DNA of 64,000 bases from Apostichopus japonicus. Lineage: Eukaryota; Echinodermata; Holothuroidea; Aspidochirotida; Stichopodidae. Every line of letters begins with the position of its first letter. Positions within the stretch are counted from its first letter, which is position 1. The notes beneath the pieces are model-generated. The model worked only from the letters and a program-made list of their open reading frames with translations, searched no databases and was not told the DNA's origin. The DNA lies in NCBI RefSeq assembly GCF_037975245.1, contig NC_092579.1:8152001-8216000 (forward strand). The letters run 5' to 3'. Positions 1 to 13,400 of the stretch are shown one piece after another. Both the position numbers and the translations under genes were made by a program.

Positions 1-700
1 CAAGCCTCGTTTACGATGTAACCATGCTTCGTTGAATGGAGGTGTAGAATTAACGTGTAATATGTACGTATTCATACTTCAGAGTCAATGGGGTATTGAA
101 ACATGGTCACGCACTATTGAAACTGATTTTACTATAATTTGAGATTAACTCCAGACTCAAAAATTGCAGAGAATTTTGTTGAAATATTATAGATTTGAAA
201 TAAGTATTGAAATAAAAATAAGTACTAGATTTATAACTTGCCTAGGAGGTTACTGTGATACACGTTACAGTCATCGCCAAATTGAAAATTCTAGTTTAGA
301 ACACGGGCCGAGGAAGTGGGGGTGGGGGGGGGTAATCTATTTATTTGAACCCCAATATGGGTTGACTTACCAGTCAGTACACCCCAGGAAAAAAATCCAG
401 TTTAGTGACCGGAAATTGGTGACTAGTTTCGACTGGTACCAGTTAGTTTCTCCTGGGCAGATGGAATACGTTACTTGGAGTTACAAGCTATCAACCTAAC
501 CCAGCCCAACAATTTCTGCCTGTTTTTGTATTCTCGACTGTAGATGCCAATTAAGCTCTATATAGCCAACACCGAAGAACACACTCTTCCACGACCCTGC
601 ACGAATGCACGTTGCAGTCATTGCAAAATTTATAATTCTTCGTTGCTCAACAATACCACACCATCAAATGCAGATCAAAGTTTGTTTTATCATAAATCTG
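1..700. other. Gene-free flank
   Basis: No exon, RNA gene or element end could be supported here. The open frames are short and not protein-like. A G run sits near 325. Confidence 0.5.
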
Positions 701-1591
701 CAGAGGCGTATCCAGGATTTTCTAACCCGGGGGGGGCGAATTACTATCTAAGCGGAGCGCCACCATCAGTTGGCCCGCAGCGTACAAGAAAATTTCTGGT
801 TTTGATACCACCCAGATCACCGGAAATGGCACTTCTCGGGCTTAAAAATGACCAACCAGTTGTACACTTTTTGCCTGAGAACCAAGTATTTCCCAATAGT
901 TTTTTTTTCCATCCATAACCTTTTTGAAGATTGTCACCAGTCACAAATCATGTTCGACCTCATTGCATGTCCTGTGGATCATTGCTTTTGTAGGTGATTC
1001 TACGTCGCGGCCCACAATATCCGTCAGGCCCACTTTTCAAGGTTCCAAGCCCATTATTTGTTCAGAATTTGGAAATTCACATTTCTCGTGAATAAACTCA
1101 CTTCAAAACATACCCATAATGTTGCACAAAATTTCATCTATGGACAACCAATATAGAAAAACCTCCCTCAACCCCTAACAGACCGGTCAAAATTGCACGA
1201 GTAGAGGGAACTGTGATGAAGAATGTTGGTCAGAATTTTTCTAAAATTCAGACACAGTTAATTTATTGGTGTAGAAATAGTAACCTCTTATAACGGCTAT
1301 TATAAAACTTGGTTGAAGGAAATGACCGTACGGACCGTACGGTACACGATGGCATGCGATATAATAACCGATGCTTGCTTATATGATAATGACACGTGTT
1401 GAGCGCGCGCGGAGCGCGCGAAAAATGTTGGTTATATTTTTTCGGGCAAGTCGGACAGTTTTCAGGCTGTTCATCCTGGAACGCCAATTTCATGCTCACT
1501 GATATGATGTGATATCTGCTGTTTGCTTCAAAATTCGAACAGGCGGGTAGCGAGGAATTTGCCAAGGGAGGAGCGAAGCCTGTAGGCAAAT

Positions 1592-1760
1592 TATCTAAGC
1601 GTAGCGCCACCATAACTTGGCGCGAAGCGTACAAGAAAATTTTGGCCGAACATGCCTCCCATATCGCTGGAAATGGCACTACCCAGTACCATTTGTTGGC
1701 GCGAAGCGTACAAGTAAATTTTGGCCGAAAATGCCTCCCAGATCGCTGGAAACGACACTT
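1592..1760 (+). repeat. Second copy of the MITE hairpin core, partly duplicated in tandem
   Basis: The hairpin motif (GCGCCACCA, then TTGGCGCG) and its conserved downstream block (AAAATTTTGGCCGAA, then CCTCCCAGATCGC) occur here. The second half repeats about 74 bp later (near 1695). This is probably a MITE fragment nested in the larger element. Confidence 0.55.
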
Positions 1761-2192
1761 CCGAGGCCTTGTAAGTTGCATCTAAGCACTTTCTATTTTG
1801 AAATTACTAGCGATATCATAAAAAATAATATGCTGAAGGTAGGGGGGGGGGGTCGGTCGCCTCCTTCCCGAAATGCGTCATGTTCCCCGACGACACGGTC
1901 GAGTTCGAGACCAGCCACAGTTGGTTTCATAGCACAATTCTACAATTGTTTAATGCGTATATACACACACGGGTTATGATAGACCATATATAGTATATAT
2001 TTAGATCATGAGTGAGAGAGGAAAATGGAAACGTCAAAAATAGAGTTGTCGGTGTAAGGGCTAGGGTGAGGCAAACGCCCCTTCCGAAATCCTTGATCCG
2101 TCACTGGCTACCCTGTGTATATAATAGGGACCAGCGCTGTAATGATGTCACTGTTCCTCTTTCTCTTCCCGGTGTCTTGGCGTTTTACTTCT

Positions 2193-2312
2193 ACTCCCTC
2201 TTTTTTCTCCTTTTTCTTTTTTTCTTCTTTTTCTTTTCCCTTCCTTCCTCTCCTCCTCCTCTTTTTTCCCCTCTTTTTTCCTTTTCTCTTTTTTTTCTCT
2301 CCTCTTTTTCTT
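2193..2312. repeat. Long polypyrimidine (C/T) tract
   Basis: About 120 bases consist almost only of C and T on the + strand. The complementary polypurine strand gives spurious Lys/Glu/Arg-rich open frames. Such tracts can form triplex DNA. Confidence 0.85.
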
Positions 2313-2561
2313 ACCCGGGGGGCGCGCGCCCCCCACGCCCCCCCTGGATACGCGCCTGATCTGACAACGGTCAATCGTCATACTTCTGTTAATTCTGTTA
2401 ATGTACAAATTTATAACAACCTGTAATCGTGAAAATGCAGCTAGGCTGTCCCCGGTATCCCGCTCCGCCATTTCAGTAACACTGTGTATGTTACAGGTAC
2501 CCAGACCTATAGTATTTACCATGGCATGCATACAGATACACGCACGATGGTGTTACACATT

Positions 2562-2735
2562 ACACTCTAAAAACTGAAGTGCTAATTTAGTAGCTCCAAC
2601 ACGGTGCTAGTCATCAATTAGCACTTTAAGAGCTAGTATCTCAACCTTCAAGTGTTAAATAACTTGCACCATACCAAAGTGCTATCGCCGCAGTTGTGAC
2701 GCACTGCACTTGTTAAGTGCTGAAAGTTTCGTATT
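2562..2735 (+). repeat. Left terminal inverted repeat and subterminal iterons, element 1
   Basis: It contains the terminal repeat followed by at least six copies of AAGTGCTA/TAGCACTT-like words in both orientations, for example near 2577, 2602, 2620, 2680 and 2715. Confidence 0.7.
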
Positions 2736-3049
2736 AACTTTTGATTGGCTGAAGGCGGTGACGTCAGTAACATGCAACAACGCTATTGGTTATAACCAAA
2801 TAGTTGCATATCGCATCGCTAGACGTGACAGCTGACGAACGTTCCACCGGCAGACGTAAGTTTCTGAATTGAAATCTGTGAATATTCTCCAGAGTAAGGA
2901 ATATTTGAAAGCTGATATGGCGACCTTTCATGAAATTTGAGTGATCATTCATGTTTTCAATAACCTAGCTTTGCTGATGACGTCGGGAATTTCCTTGAAA
3001 TAATACCTCTGTCGACGTCTTAGTGATGGTAGCCTACCACTTATTTCAT

Positions 3050-3480
3050 AGGTCTATTCACGTATGTAAATGCCCAATGGGCTCTGATATAACATTAGGC
3101 TATGCCAAGTTTATGATTGGGCGTATATAGGCCTAGCCTACCTCCTTATTGTAACATTTATAAGGCCTAACTTTATGGCCGCAAATGGCGATTCGATTGA
3201 GGTGTACTACTGGTACTACAGTCTACTGCGTTTGCACAAGTGGCCATCACAGAGTCTTAACGTATAAGAGAGGCAGGCCCAATGCAATAAGTATTGGTAT
3301 TGGTTTATATGCCAATGCCTAAAGAATATGAGCCGATGGCCGCTAGACGACCACAAGAGAACGTTTTGGACGGCCTGTCACTCCATATTACGCTTTAAAT
3401 TTGTGGTAGCCTAGCCTAGGTCTAACATTATTGTGGTAACAGGCCTAACGTTGTGTTGTTAATGTTACTTTGCAGTGTAA
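3050..3480. repeat. AGGCCTA-rich intronic stretch, element 1
   Basis: The words TAGGCCTA, GCCTAG and AGGCCTAAC recur through this stretch, upstream of the first supported exon. The same word is dense in the matching 5' position of element 2. Confidence 0.5.
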
Positions 3481-3981
3481 GGTCTGTGTGTGATTGCCGA
3501 CTACAAAATGAAGTAGCCTACAAAGTACAAGTACAAACCATACTTCACAGTCATACATTATTCAGGTTTAAGGAAAAATTAAAGTAAATGTAAACATAAA
3601 ATAATGATCAGAGTAATTGTATACATCCTTTTCTTATTTGACCTTCATAGTGTTTCCCATATTTCATGCATCGCTTAATGTTGTGTACCCTAATGTTTGC
3701 CTTGTTTGCACCTATCAAGGAAGGCCTACTATAAGTATCTTTTTCTTTTGAAATGATGACTCCCAATGTAAATATGCTTCATTTAAGATGTTCTGTCATG
3801 AAAAGTGAAAGACTATAGGTAGGCTTAATTTTCCAATTAATTTGAAACTAATTTCGGTGAAACTTTAAACATGTTTTTTTTTATACTGTTTATAGACTCA
3901 AGCTTTTGCAGAAAAATGAAAGAAACCTGACATGTTTTGGGATTCATTGCATGTTTTCTTGTTCTATACTTTTACTTGTAG

Positions 3982-6356
3982 ATTTTGCAAGACTTTGAGC
4001 AGATGTATGGAGATCAGGTCGCCAATAACTTTTTGATGAAATGGGAGGGTACATTCCCGCTTCATTTGGAGCATGTACTCACCAACTCAGCTCTGCGGGA
4101 CCTTCAGTTTGAATTTGAAGAAACAGAAAAGTCTGAGGGTATGTTTCAAAAAAGTGCTAACATTTTGTAGTCATGTGACTCTCATTGTGCAAGTTCAGTC
4201 AAGTTTTCTGTAGTGAATATTTGGTATGTTAGCTCTTTAAAAGACTGCTATAGGTGAAATCATGTACAGAAAAGTGGCAATGCTATTAACAGTTTTTCTG
4301 GTACCCAACTTTCTTTAAACATACATGGAAGAAATGAATGAAAGTGGTTAAGCTAAAACTGAATTACATTCCAATCTAGATTTTGAAGAAGACTTAAGTT
4401 CTGACACCATAGAAGCTGGTGGGAGCTTATGTGATTGGTGGGCATCTACCTGTCTAACGATAGTTCATTAAGTGGTATTATCTCCTGCAGTCTTATGTGA
4501 ATTTTCAAGTACTGAAGCTAACTTGGCTAAACTGATCCATGGGAGGGGACCCATCACGAATGTATCCAAAAATTGAGGTCAAAGATCATTTAAGTGTTAA
4601 TTCAGGCTGCAGCGTGTGAATCAAAAATAGCCAGATCATTATCAGATTGCTCGCAAATTGTTGAAATCAGTGGATTAAAACTTGTATCCAGATTTCAGAT
4701 CAAAGGTTATAACTATTGGGTCTAAATTTGTAGCCAGTTCTTAGGCCCATTCACTAAAATTGATTAAGCTGGCAATCCTGTTCACTTTTGCTTTAATTCC
4801 AGCTGTGGAGTAAGGGTAAACTGAAGGAAATTTGTTTCTTGAGCTACGTACTGTTAAAGCGCTGTGGGTGGAGGGGTGTGTTATTATTCTAGAAACATTC
4901 TAGAACCAATGTTGTAAGTCTGGTGGTGTAGGTTGGACCTGTATAGCCACTTGCTTGGTTCATTCATCGATACAAGTTACTGTACCACTTGATGCCTTAG
5001 TTTCCTCCATCCACAGTGCATTCAATAAGCAAAAGTATTAATTTCCTGGCCTAACCAATTTCAATTATAGAAGAATCCCAGAAATCCTTCAGTCTTCCAC
5101 CATATTTATTTTAGTGACTTTGAAAAGACCTATGACTGTGAAATTGACATAGGCCTATGTAATTGGGTTCAGTGGACATAAAGTATATCAGAATAATGTT
5201 TTTTTTAATTTTTTTGGGCATGCAGTGCCTATGTGTAATTTGTATATTGCAATTTCTGGAGCAAGTAGTAGGAACAAACAATTACTAACTGACACGTCAC
5301 ACTATTTTGTTGACATATACATCTGTTTTGTTGAGATATGTAATCTGTTTTTATGTTTTTCATTATTAAGAAACTTTTCATTTTCTTCTTTAGAACATGC
5401 ATCCAGGTACGGTCTCTTTGCATAGGTTCACATATTGCCGTCTTTCAACACAAGGAAAAGTAGAAAATGCAGTCGAGATGACAATGTCCGCTACTTCATC
5501 GCCTGGCAACCAGTAAGTTGTTTTGTGTGTTGAGTGGGAAAGATCTGCCAAAATTCATGCAGAGTTATCAATCTTTAACCATTTGAGCCTAGGGATATTG
5601 GTACTGACATTCTGTCCTCTAGGCCTCAGCCCCTTGGCTCAATCTGTGCTGGGCGGTCCAGGTAGGTGCTCTTATTAAATGTGTCTTTCCTTCAGGAGAT
5701 AAGAGTCAACCACATAAAACTATCTGATCCAGATGTGGGTTAATGTAGACTATTCTGTACCTGAGCCAGATAATCCTGTATTATATATCAAGTTATATTT
5801 GCATATTTTTGTAGCTGGTTAGTTATTAATATGGATTTTATATTTGGTTAAAATATGGCACAAGCCAGGCAGCAGTTCAGGCAAGATATATAATAGTACG
5901 GTTAGTGATGCAAGCAGGATGTGAAGTAATTGTCAGCTGGACTAGTTGAAGTTTTCAGAGGTTACTTGAGAAATCGGCACTATTTTGGAAATTAATGCAT
6001 GAATTAATTTTCTTTCTTCTTAGATCGGAACAAATGTGGAAGAATATGCAAAGAAAAGCCAACTCAGCAGAAAACAGCCACACCTCTTGGCCATTGGAAG
6101 CAATGTGACTGACTTGCAGCAGTTTTTTGTAGTTCTGGATGGAGTTGCCCTACCTGTTTCCAGGCAAGCATGTGGAATTGTAGCAGCTACAGATATTCTA
6201 ATGAAAGTTCATTATGTTTTTATTGTAGCATATGCGGTGCAGCTCACAGATTTCTACACCTTTATCCAAACTGTGGTGTATGGCATACCTCCATCAGGTC
6301 AAAAGATAAGTAATCGTGTTAAGGAGATAAGGATTGCTTTGCAAAATGTGGAGTAG
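3982..6356 (+). CDS. SAMD3-like protein (C-terminal region), partial gene model
   Basis: Three exons are supported. Exon a (3982-4138, acceptor TTGTAG, donor GTATGT) encodes residues from ILQDFEQMYGD, including FLMKWEG and the NSALRDLQFEFEE stretch. Exon b (5426-5512, acceptor GCATAG, donor GTAAGT) encodes 29 residues ending YFIAWQP. Exon c (6024-6356, acceptor TTCTTAG, stop TAG) begins IGTNVEEY and contains QPHLLAIGS and FYTFIQTVVYGI. Exons b and c join in phase 0 and give the continuous WQP-IGTNVEEY seen in the SAMD3-like family. Exon a ends in phase 1 while exon b needs phase 0, so one small exon between them is unidentified. The N-terminal SAM exon is also unplaced; a possible 5' exon ends with a donor near 2851. 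The gene lies wholly inside the iteron element, and its product's function is unknown. Confidence 0.6.
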
Positions 6357-7629
6357 AGACTGTTCACAGTTTAGTTTAAAAGCATAAAGGAAAGTTTTTT
6401 GCAAGCATGTCTGAAAATTTATTTGTTTTAATAACAAGCATTAATCTCTTTCATGATTTCTCATAACGTTTCTTAAGTAAGTTGCAATGGCCATTTTGTA
6501 GTAGAAAAACATGCCGTATGTTTTATCTTTGGGATCAGTGTTTCAATTCTTGTAATCCTTTAGAGCTTAGTATGTAGCTATTATCTAAAGTGTAGTTGGA
6601 TTTTGACATTAACAGAATTATAAGGCCTACAACACAGGGTAAGCAAATACAAAACTGACCACTACAAAACTTAGACCCACATATATCTCTAAAATCATCT
6701 CCAGATGAACCTGGTTGTGATGGATAAATCAAGTTTTGATCAGTTATTCAGGTTGTACAGTTGATAATTTAAGTTGCTTATAAACATGGGAGGGATACTG
6801 CTTGCACCAGATCTCAGCCACAGCCACTCACATGAATTACTCATTAATAATTAATGACTCACAATATGTCAGGCACTTGCTCGCCCTTGGGAGCGTAGGT
6901 TTACCTAACTTAGTCTTGATTGGGTGTTGTCACTGTTACTTTTATCTTGTTTTAAAACATTCATTCAGACTGTTAGAGGATATTCAGTGTTTCAGTTTAT
7001 TTTTGACCCATTTGGGGATCAAGTTGGTGTTATTTTCATTTGACTTCATGAAAAGAGTGGAGTGAATAGGTTTGAAGATGTTGTTCAAAATAAGGGACCA
7101 TGGAAACTCAACCTCATTGGGTGGTAAAAACTGGTTTGTTTATTTATTTAATTTTTGTCCAATCTGAGATCTTATCCAGTTGGAATCTGGATTTTACTGG
7201 ATTTTTGGGGTGCATAGTCCCATCTACTGTCAATATCACTCAGTACTAATACAGTAAATTAATATCATGTTTTAACTTAGTAACATCCATGGCTAAATGT
7301 AAACATAAAGTTAGGCTAGAACACTATGCATGGATATACTCTAGCACTTCTGGTCAACAGCCTTAAATATTTATAGTAAACAAAGGGCTTAGCTGACATA
7401 CTTAAGCTAATCTGTCTACACTATATGGTTTAAGTCTAACTCATGATTTTTTTATTTCTCAAGTACAGGAAGCAATAAAAGAAAGAAAGAAAAGAAAAAA
7501 TGTGTTCCCTTTTATTTCAGTCAGGTGATGATGTGTTTTGACCTACCCTTTACATTCCATATTTTGCAAGTGATACAGATTCTGAGTCTACAGTAAGTGG
7601 TGCTCTGTACACCCTAATACTGACCTAAG

Positions 7630-7844
7630 GACTTGCACTTACAGGTGCCTACTTTGCTCTTTCCAGTGCTGGTGGTAGCACTTAAAGTGCGGGACTGTTG
7701 CAGCACTTTTCAGGTGCTGGTATAGTTAGCACCATTGAGAGTGTTATTTATAGCACTTAGGGTGCTGTCCCTCTCAGGGCTCTTGGAAAGTGCTGTAAAA
7801 TAGCACTCTATGTGCTGTTTTCAGCACTTTGGTTTTTAGAGTGT
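7630..7844 (-). repeat. Right terminal inverted repeat and subterminal iterons, element 1
   Basis: More than ten AGCACTT/AAGTGCT words in alternating orientation occur at roughly 15-30 bp spacing, ending in the inverse of the left terminus (CAGCACTTTGGTTTTTAGAG). Confidence 0.75.
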
Positions 7845-10435
7845 ACGTACATGTCTGTGTATACACACTACGAACAATGCTATGCGGCGTCAAATCTTGC
7901 CGCCGAGAAAAGTTAAGTACCCGCATGGGTACTACGATGTTTTGCAGTAGACACGCCCCTTTATGATAATTACACCGACCTCTACTGGGGGGGGGGGGGG
8001 AATGACGCGGTCAGGGCAATGGGAATGCCATGGGTCCATTACGTATACAATACTAACAAACAGCCAACCTTGTGATACATGTAGCCATAGCCTATGGCTA
8101 CACTAAGGTGGCGGCAATCTTCACTATAGTATGAGACAACAAGCATGCACTTTTCTCAATACAAAGAACCATACATAATATACTTACGCCATTCACAGAA
8201 GTAAACAAATTTTCAGTGCTCTTTGAGAACGATGTTTAGATGTTTTGAAAACGTGCTTAATTTGAATGTTTCATTCTTTAAATATAAAGATATCACAACA
8301 GTAATCAACTTGGTTTTATCTTTCATTCGTCTTCGAAAGACGGAACTTTATTTGTTTACTGATAATTACAAATAGCCTATGAATGAATATATATACCTTT
8401 CTTTCTTAATAAATATACAGTGTCTTCGATGCTAAGAAATTGTGTCTACATCGTAATCGGAAAGAAGTTTAAGATACTTGCATAAAAATATTCAAGTTCA
8501 ACATAGTTATACTTGTTTAGTTGTCTTATTTACATTTTTGTCAGATTTGAACTCTGTTAACCTTAATGTCCTTTAATCTCCACAGAAAACAATAGGGTTT
8601 TTCTTACTTTACAAGATAGATACGCATATCACGTATGAAGTTCATCCAAGTTTTGCTTTTTGAATTATGTCATCTGTAGTCCTAAAAGAACCTTTGACCT
8701 CAGCAGGAAACAATAGAGTTGTTGTATTCAACAAGACGGAACCACATACCCGAGTACGGAAGTAAATTGAAGCTTTGATTTCGGAATTAACCGGTTTACA
8801 AGGTTTACAGACTTTGACCTCTGTTGACCTCAAATGACATGTGCTATTACGTAAACAACGGTGACAAACTGTAGCGAAATGTGTGGGAGGCGGGGAAGAT
8901 AAGGACACATATATACTATGTTTGCCACCTTATCATTTAAAAGGGATAAAGCTTAAACCCAGATAAACCAACCACTGCATGCAGTTCTTATAGAAAATGC
9001 TATTAACCAACCGGATGCGACCACTTGCGGTATCCATACTTTTGCTAAGTAAAACAATATATTATTTCCACTCATAAAAAAAAAAGTCGTGTGAATGCTA
9101 GTATTGTTTCTCTAGCTATTCATGATTTCAAGATATTCACCTTTTAAAGTATGCTTTATCTCTGGAAAGCTCCTTTAAGGCTAAACTCATGGTGAGGTCA
9201 GCTCCTCAATGTTAATGTTATAATCAATTGTTTAATAAATTCTAATAACGTATAACAAAACCCTGTTCAGTTAACTTCATATAAACAATTGGACATCCTT
9301 GAATGAATCTATATTTGAATATTTGTGTAACACATTGTAAAGATGTCATTTGAGGTTATATATAAGTCTTCGTGTTCCTTTTCTCATTGAGTTTTGTGTT
9401 GCATCTGAGGAACTGACCTAATGTTCTGTGTGTATTAGACTATATAGTCCAGTCATTTTAATTGATGAAACCTCACCTGCTTAAAGGCTCATTTCTCAAA
9501 ACTTAAATAGTAGTTTAGAAACACAACCTGGACCTGATAACAGTGGGGGTTTTCAGCGGTCTTCAACAAATCGGAATCAATTTTGTGCCAAAAGGTCATC
9601 CTTGAACGGATTGCAGACTTTATCTGCCCCAAACATGTTGTTCATCAACACTAATTTCAGCTCAAGTATAATATTTCATTTCATCTCGGAAACACCGGGG
9701 GCTATACCTCATGCATACCTTATATACCTAAAATGAAATATGAACAAGTCAAAACTGAGACGAGTGTATAAAACGCCGATTTAAGCATGTCGAAAGAAAT
9801 GTATAGATATATCGAGGTCGATATTCCTATATCAAACAAGCTAATAATATATGAGCAGATCTAAAATAGTTTCAACATGATGTAGGTACCAGCAAATACA
9901 CCAGCATGTCGATTTGAATCTGTGGCTGAAAACTTCAAACGCACAATATGTTTCTCGGTATGTCGTGCTTACAGCTCCAGATATTTTGTACATTATATGG
10001 TTACTTGTTTATTAAAATCCGCATTAATACAATCATATATCGACCTCGATAAATTTATATTTCTTCAATGTCCTTATATCAGTTTTATTTTTATATGCTA
10101 ATATCCATGTGGACGTTGTCACCTCAATTGTTCTCTATATTTGAATCTTACGGCGCTCCATGGTCATATAAACCTGAATAAAATATGTTTACATGATTGC
10201 CATATGTTAAATGTTATTCGTTTGCTTCAGTCTACTTTACTTTTTCGACCACATACACTATAGGGCACCATTACAAACTAGCCGTGTCGTTGATGCTAAG
10301 CCTCTTAAATAAAGACTGATATCATGTGCAGGTCATGACGTCATATGATTACCCAGACGGAGTAGTAATCCTTCCTGTAAGCAAAACACTGAAAAGAAGC
10401 AGTGTTTACCAGAGTTTGGCTCTGTATACATGTCC
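7845..10435. other. Gene-free, contains a dispersed repeat
   Basis: A run of 14-15 G lies near 7987. A dispersed repeat unit is listed separately at 8540-8760. The rest is AT-rich with no supported exon. It is the downstream flank of the transporter gene on -. Confidence 0.5.
8540..8760 (+). repeat. Dispersed repeat unit (ACAATAG type)
   Basis: It contains two degenerate copies of a block with CCTTTGACCTC, AAACAATAG and TTGTA-type words followed by CATCCAAG. A related block occurs at 33690-33925. It looks like an old interspersed repeat with no coding content. Confidence 0.45.
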
Positions 10436-10441
10436 TTTATT
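10436..10441 (-). promoter_or_regulatory. Poly(A) signal overlapping the stop codon
   Basis: On the minus strand the stop codon TGA is followed directly by ATAAA, so AATAAA shares the A of the stop. Further TTTATT sequences (minus AATAAA) near 10008 and 10083 are alternative signals. Confidence 0.3.
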
Positions 10442-13400
10442 CAGACCGATGTTGCCTGACACGATTGGTCGATTGCAGCAGCTTCATTATTACGAAACGA
10501 CCTTAGAACTTCAACGCACAGCAATAAAATCGCTCCTATAAGGCACCAACCTGCATTGAGAACGAAGGCGTACGTGTATGATCCAGTGACGTCATAGATA
10601 GCGCCTGTGAAAAAAAATTGATAACAACACTTTTAAAAGTTGTGGGTATGCAAGCATACTGTAGGGCTAGAGAAGATATTATCAAACATTTTTTTGTCTG
10701 TAAGATACAATATTCATAGCCTATCTTCATCAGTTAAAGCGCTTTTTCAGCTGATTTTTTAAGCTAACTTTTCGATTCTATCCGATGTTTAATTCCCAAA
10801 TGTCGTTCTTTAAGAAATAGTCATCTTTCACGATTATTGAAGAAGAAAAAAATCAATAAAAAACAATGTTGAAATTTTGCGATTTAAGTTCAGCATGAAA
10901 AAAAAATACATATCAATTTCGCTTAGCAAATGAGCTTCATACACTAGCATAAATACATTCTATATGCTGAGTAAATTTGGTAAAATTGCTGGTTAGTATA
11001 CTCATCTCATTCTCTAAAGTTAAAAGTTAGATAAGATAATTTTTGTTGCCTGGTAACAAACAGAAGGAGGTATATATGATTGTGTGGTTTAATTACAATT
11101 GCTGGAAAGCGAAGATAATGCATGTACCCAGCACAATTCCGCTAGGATAAGACCATAATTTATATAAACAAGTCTGGTGTATACTCATCAGAGCGTTTTA
11201 CTCTCAATATAAAGTGCAGTAACATTTTTACCTACAAGTAAAAACAAAAACAAAGTCATATGAATCTGTATCTCTATAAATTGAACAGTAAAACAGGAAA
11301 TAGATGGATTGATCATTCATAATATTTATTTGCTCTTTTAGTTATTCATGAAATTTCGGATTTTGTTCTATTTTTTTTTATGCTAAAAATGCTTCTAAAT
11401 TTGGCAAGCAACTTAATACAAAAGTGAAAAAAAATGGATAACTTTTCCTACAAAACAATAAAACTGCTAACTTCTGAGTAATCAGGCAATTAAACAGTTC
11501 TAAAGAAAAAACTGGTAAAATACAAAGCGTTTTGTCATCATTTCGTTGAATTTTAGCATCAGTTATTACTACGTCAGCAGAAAGTTCATACTTTAGGACG
11601 AGGGCGTCTTCGGGTTTCCAAAAACGTTATGCTCAATTTATTCGTCTCCACAATTGCGAACATTTATTGGTTCTCAATTTTTGCTAACATTCCCATCCCT
11701 CCTGCCATCACGGAGAATGTACAAAATCAGTGATTGCGTAGTCTGTATATAGAAAGGTATGGCATCCCACAAGGGCCATAACGGTTGAGTTTTCGACAAC
11801 AACCACGTACCATAAAGGGGATCATTCTAACTATATACGCAAATTTAAGGATTTCCGTAGAACAGCAAACCCTGTAAGAATTTTCAAGACTAGACGTATC
11901 GGCTGCTCTACTCACTTGAATACCCTATATTATTGTGTAAATAGAAATAAAATTCACATGTGAATTATTCACCTGCAGGTAAGGTACCAAACGTAAACCC
12001 AAATCCGTATGCAATCATAGTGAGGGTTATAGCCTTGTCATTGACGTGGTCAGGAAGAATTTGAGTTGATACAGAGTACGGCAGAACGTTGTAAATACCT
12101 CTTCCAGTTCCAATCACTGTTTTCAATGTTACAAATAAAATCAATCAATCAAGGTTCTCTAGCAAAATAAGAAAGAATTCATTTTACAAGAAAAGAAAAA
12201 ATCCCGCATACACACACACGCATAGCATTTTTTTTTTAAATTTTGGAACATTTGTCATTTTTGGAAAGTACGAAACTTACGACTTATTGTCAATAAACAT
12301 ATCCATTGAAGATGATATAATGGGACAAAGAATATGTCAACAGGGATTAGTTGTTTACAATGCCTGGTACTAAACCAATATGAACCGATGAAGCCGTGAG
12401 TTCGCAGCGAATACATCAGCTTGCCTGCTCGTAATACAACGCTTGACGCAACCAGTAGGATTAACGTAAGTCGGTGTTAATTTAAGGTCATCCCACCGAC
12501 CCACCCACATATCGGCATTCTCGTATAGCAAATATGTGACTTCCTAGGGATAGGGAGGGCCGATGATGTCATACGCCATCTACAACAGCAATTAGTCACT
12601 TGCGAAAGATTTCATTTTGAATCTTCTGTTACACTCTCCCCTACTATAAATAAAGACATGATCTTTACTGACTGGAGTATCTTGAAGGTTGATTAATTTG
12701 ATTGCCAGATGTATCCATGAAAGGAAAGGGATTGCCGTGAATATGCGAGGTTGTTAACATCAATCAAAAATCACTTCACATTATGTTCAACGTAAAGGAC
12801 AATCAGCTTTCAAAATTGGACAGAATTTTCTTCTTTTACAGAATACTTTCCGCTCACGTTTCATAAATTTATCTATAATTTCTAAGTCAAGAGATTCACG
12901 CACACTTTAGTTAGAGTTAATTAGAGTTAATGGATTATGATCAGGCAGTGGGTCAGCAAGGGCGCAATGCTAAGAACACTATAATAATAGAAGATTGGGT
13001 TATAGGCGAGGAAATGCAAAATTTAGGAGAGCACGGGTAAGGGAGGAGTGAAGAACATCCTTTTACAGAAATCCGAATACAATTTCACACAGGAATGCAA
13101 TGTAACTGTAAACACTGAACTAAACCATTAAACATGGTTTCTAGTATTTAGATGTAAGCGAGGTACATACTTGACTATTTCTGTCATATCTCATTGAATT
13201 ATTATTATTATTATTTTTTTTTTTTTTTTGGGGGGGGGGGGGCTATTTGGTTCGAATGTGGAAAGGGGCAAGGGTGATGTTTACTGTGCTGGGTATGAGG
13301 GTTAGGATGGTGACCGATTCGAAGAGCAATATAGGCCCACAGGCTATACCCACATCGCAGTTCTGGATGGCTTCGTGTACATATGTTTATACCCATACAT

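Larger units (their letters stand above)
701..2358. mobile_element. Candidate hAT-like nonautonomous element
   Basis: The left end begins CAGAGGCGTATCCAGG at 701 and the right end is its near-exact inverse, CCTGGATACGCGCCTG, ending at 2358. Termini of the form CAG-n-GGCG are typical of hAT MITEs, and G/C homopolymer runs sit just inside both ends. A conserved hairpin motif (745-784) recurs in four other MITEs of this window, and the stretch 1350-1460 resembles 22428-22545 in another MITE. No transposase frame is visible. The flanking 8-mers (TAAATCTG and ATCTGACA) do not match, so the boundaries are less certain than for the other MITEs. A separate right end, CCTTGATCCGTCACTG at about 2090, suggests a nested older insertion. 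Confidence 0.5.
2562..7844 (+). mobile_element. Iteron-ended mobile element carrying a SAMD3-like gene (element 1)
   Basis: The left terminus reads ACACTCTAAAAACTGAAGTG and the right terminus is its inverse with one or two changes. A TA dinucleotide abuts both ends, compatible with a TA target duplication, although this cannot be separated from the inverted repeat itself. Inside each end, AGTGCT/AGCACT words recur in both orientations every 15-30 bp for about 200 bp. The body contains a first-intron-like AGGCCTA-rich stretch (3050-3480) and spliced exons of a SAM-domain-containing-protein-3-like gene on +. No recognisable transposase was found. Element 2 (13881-17534) has the same plan with a different iterated word. 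Superfamily unknown. Confidence 0.7.

Noticed and set aside
2012-2531. Lys/Glu-rich and Phe/Ser-rich proteins
   Set aside because: They are translations of a polypyrimidine tract and have no gene-like context.
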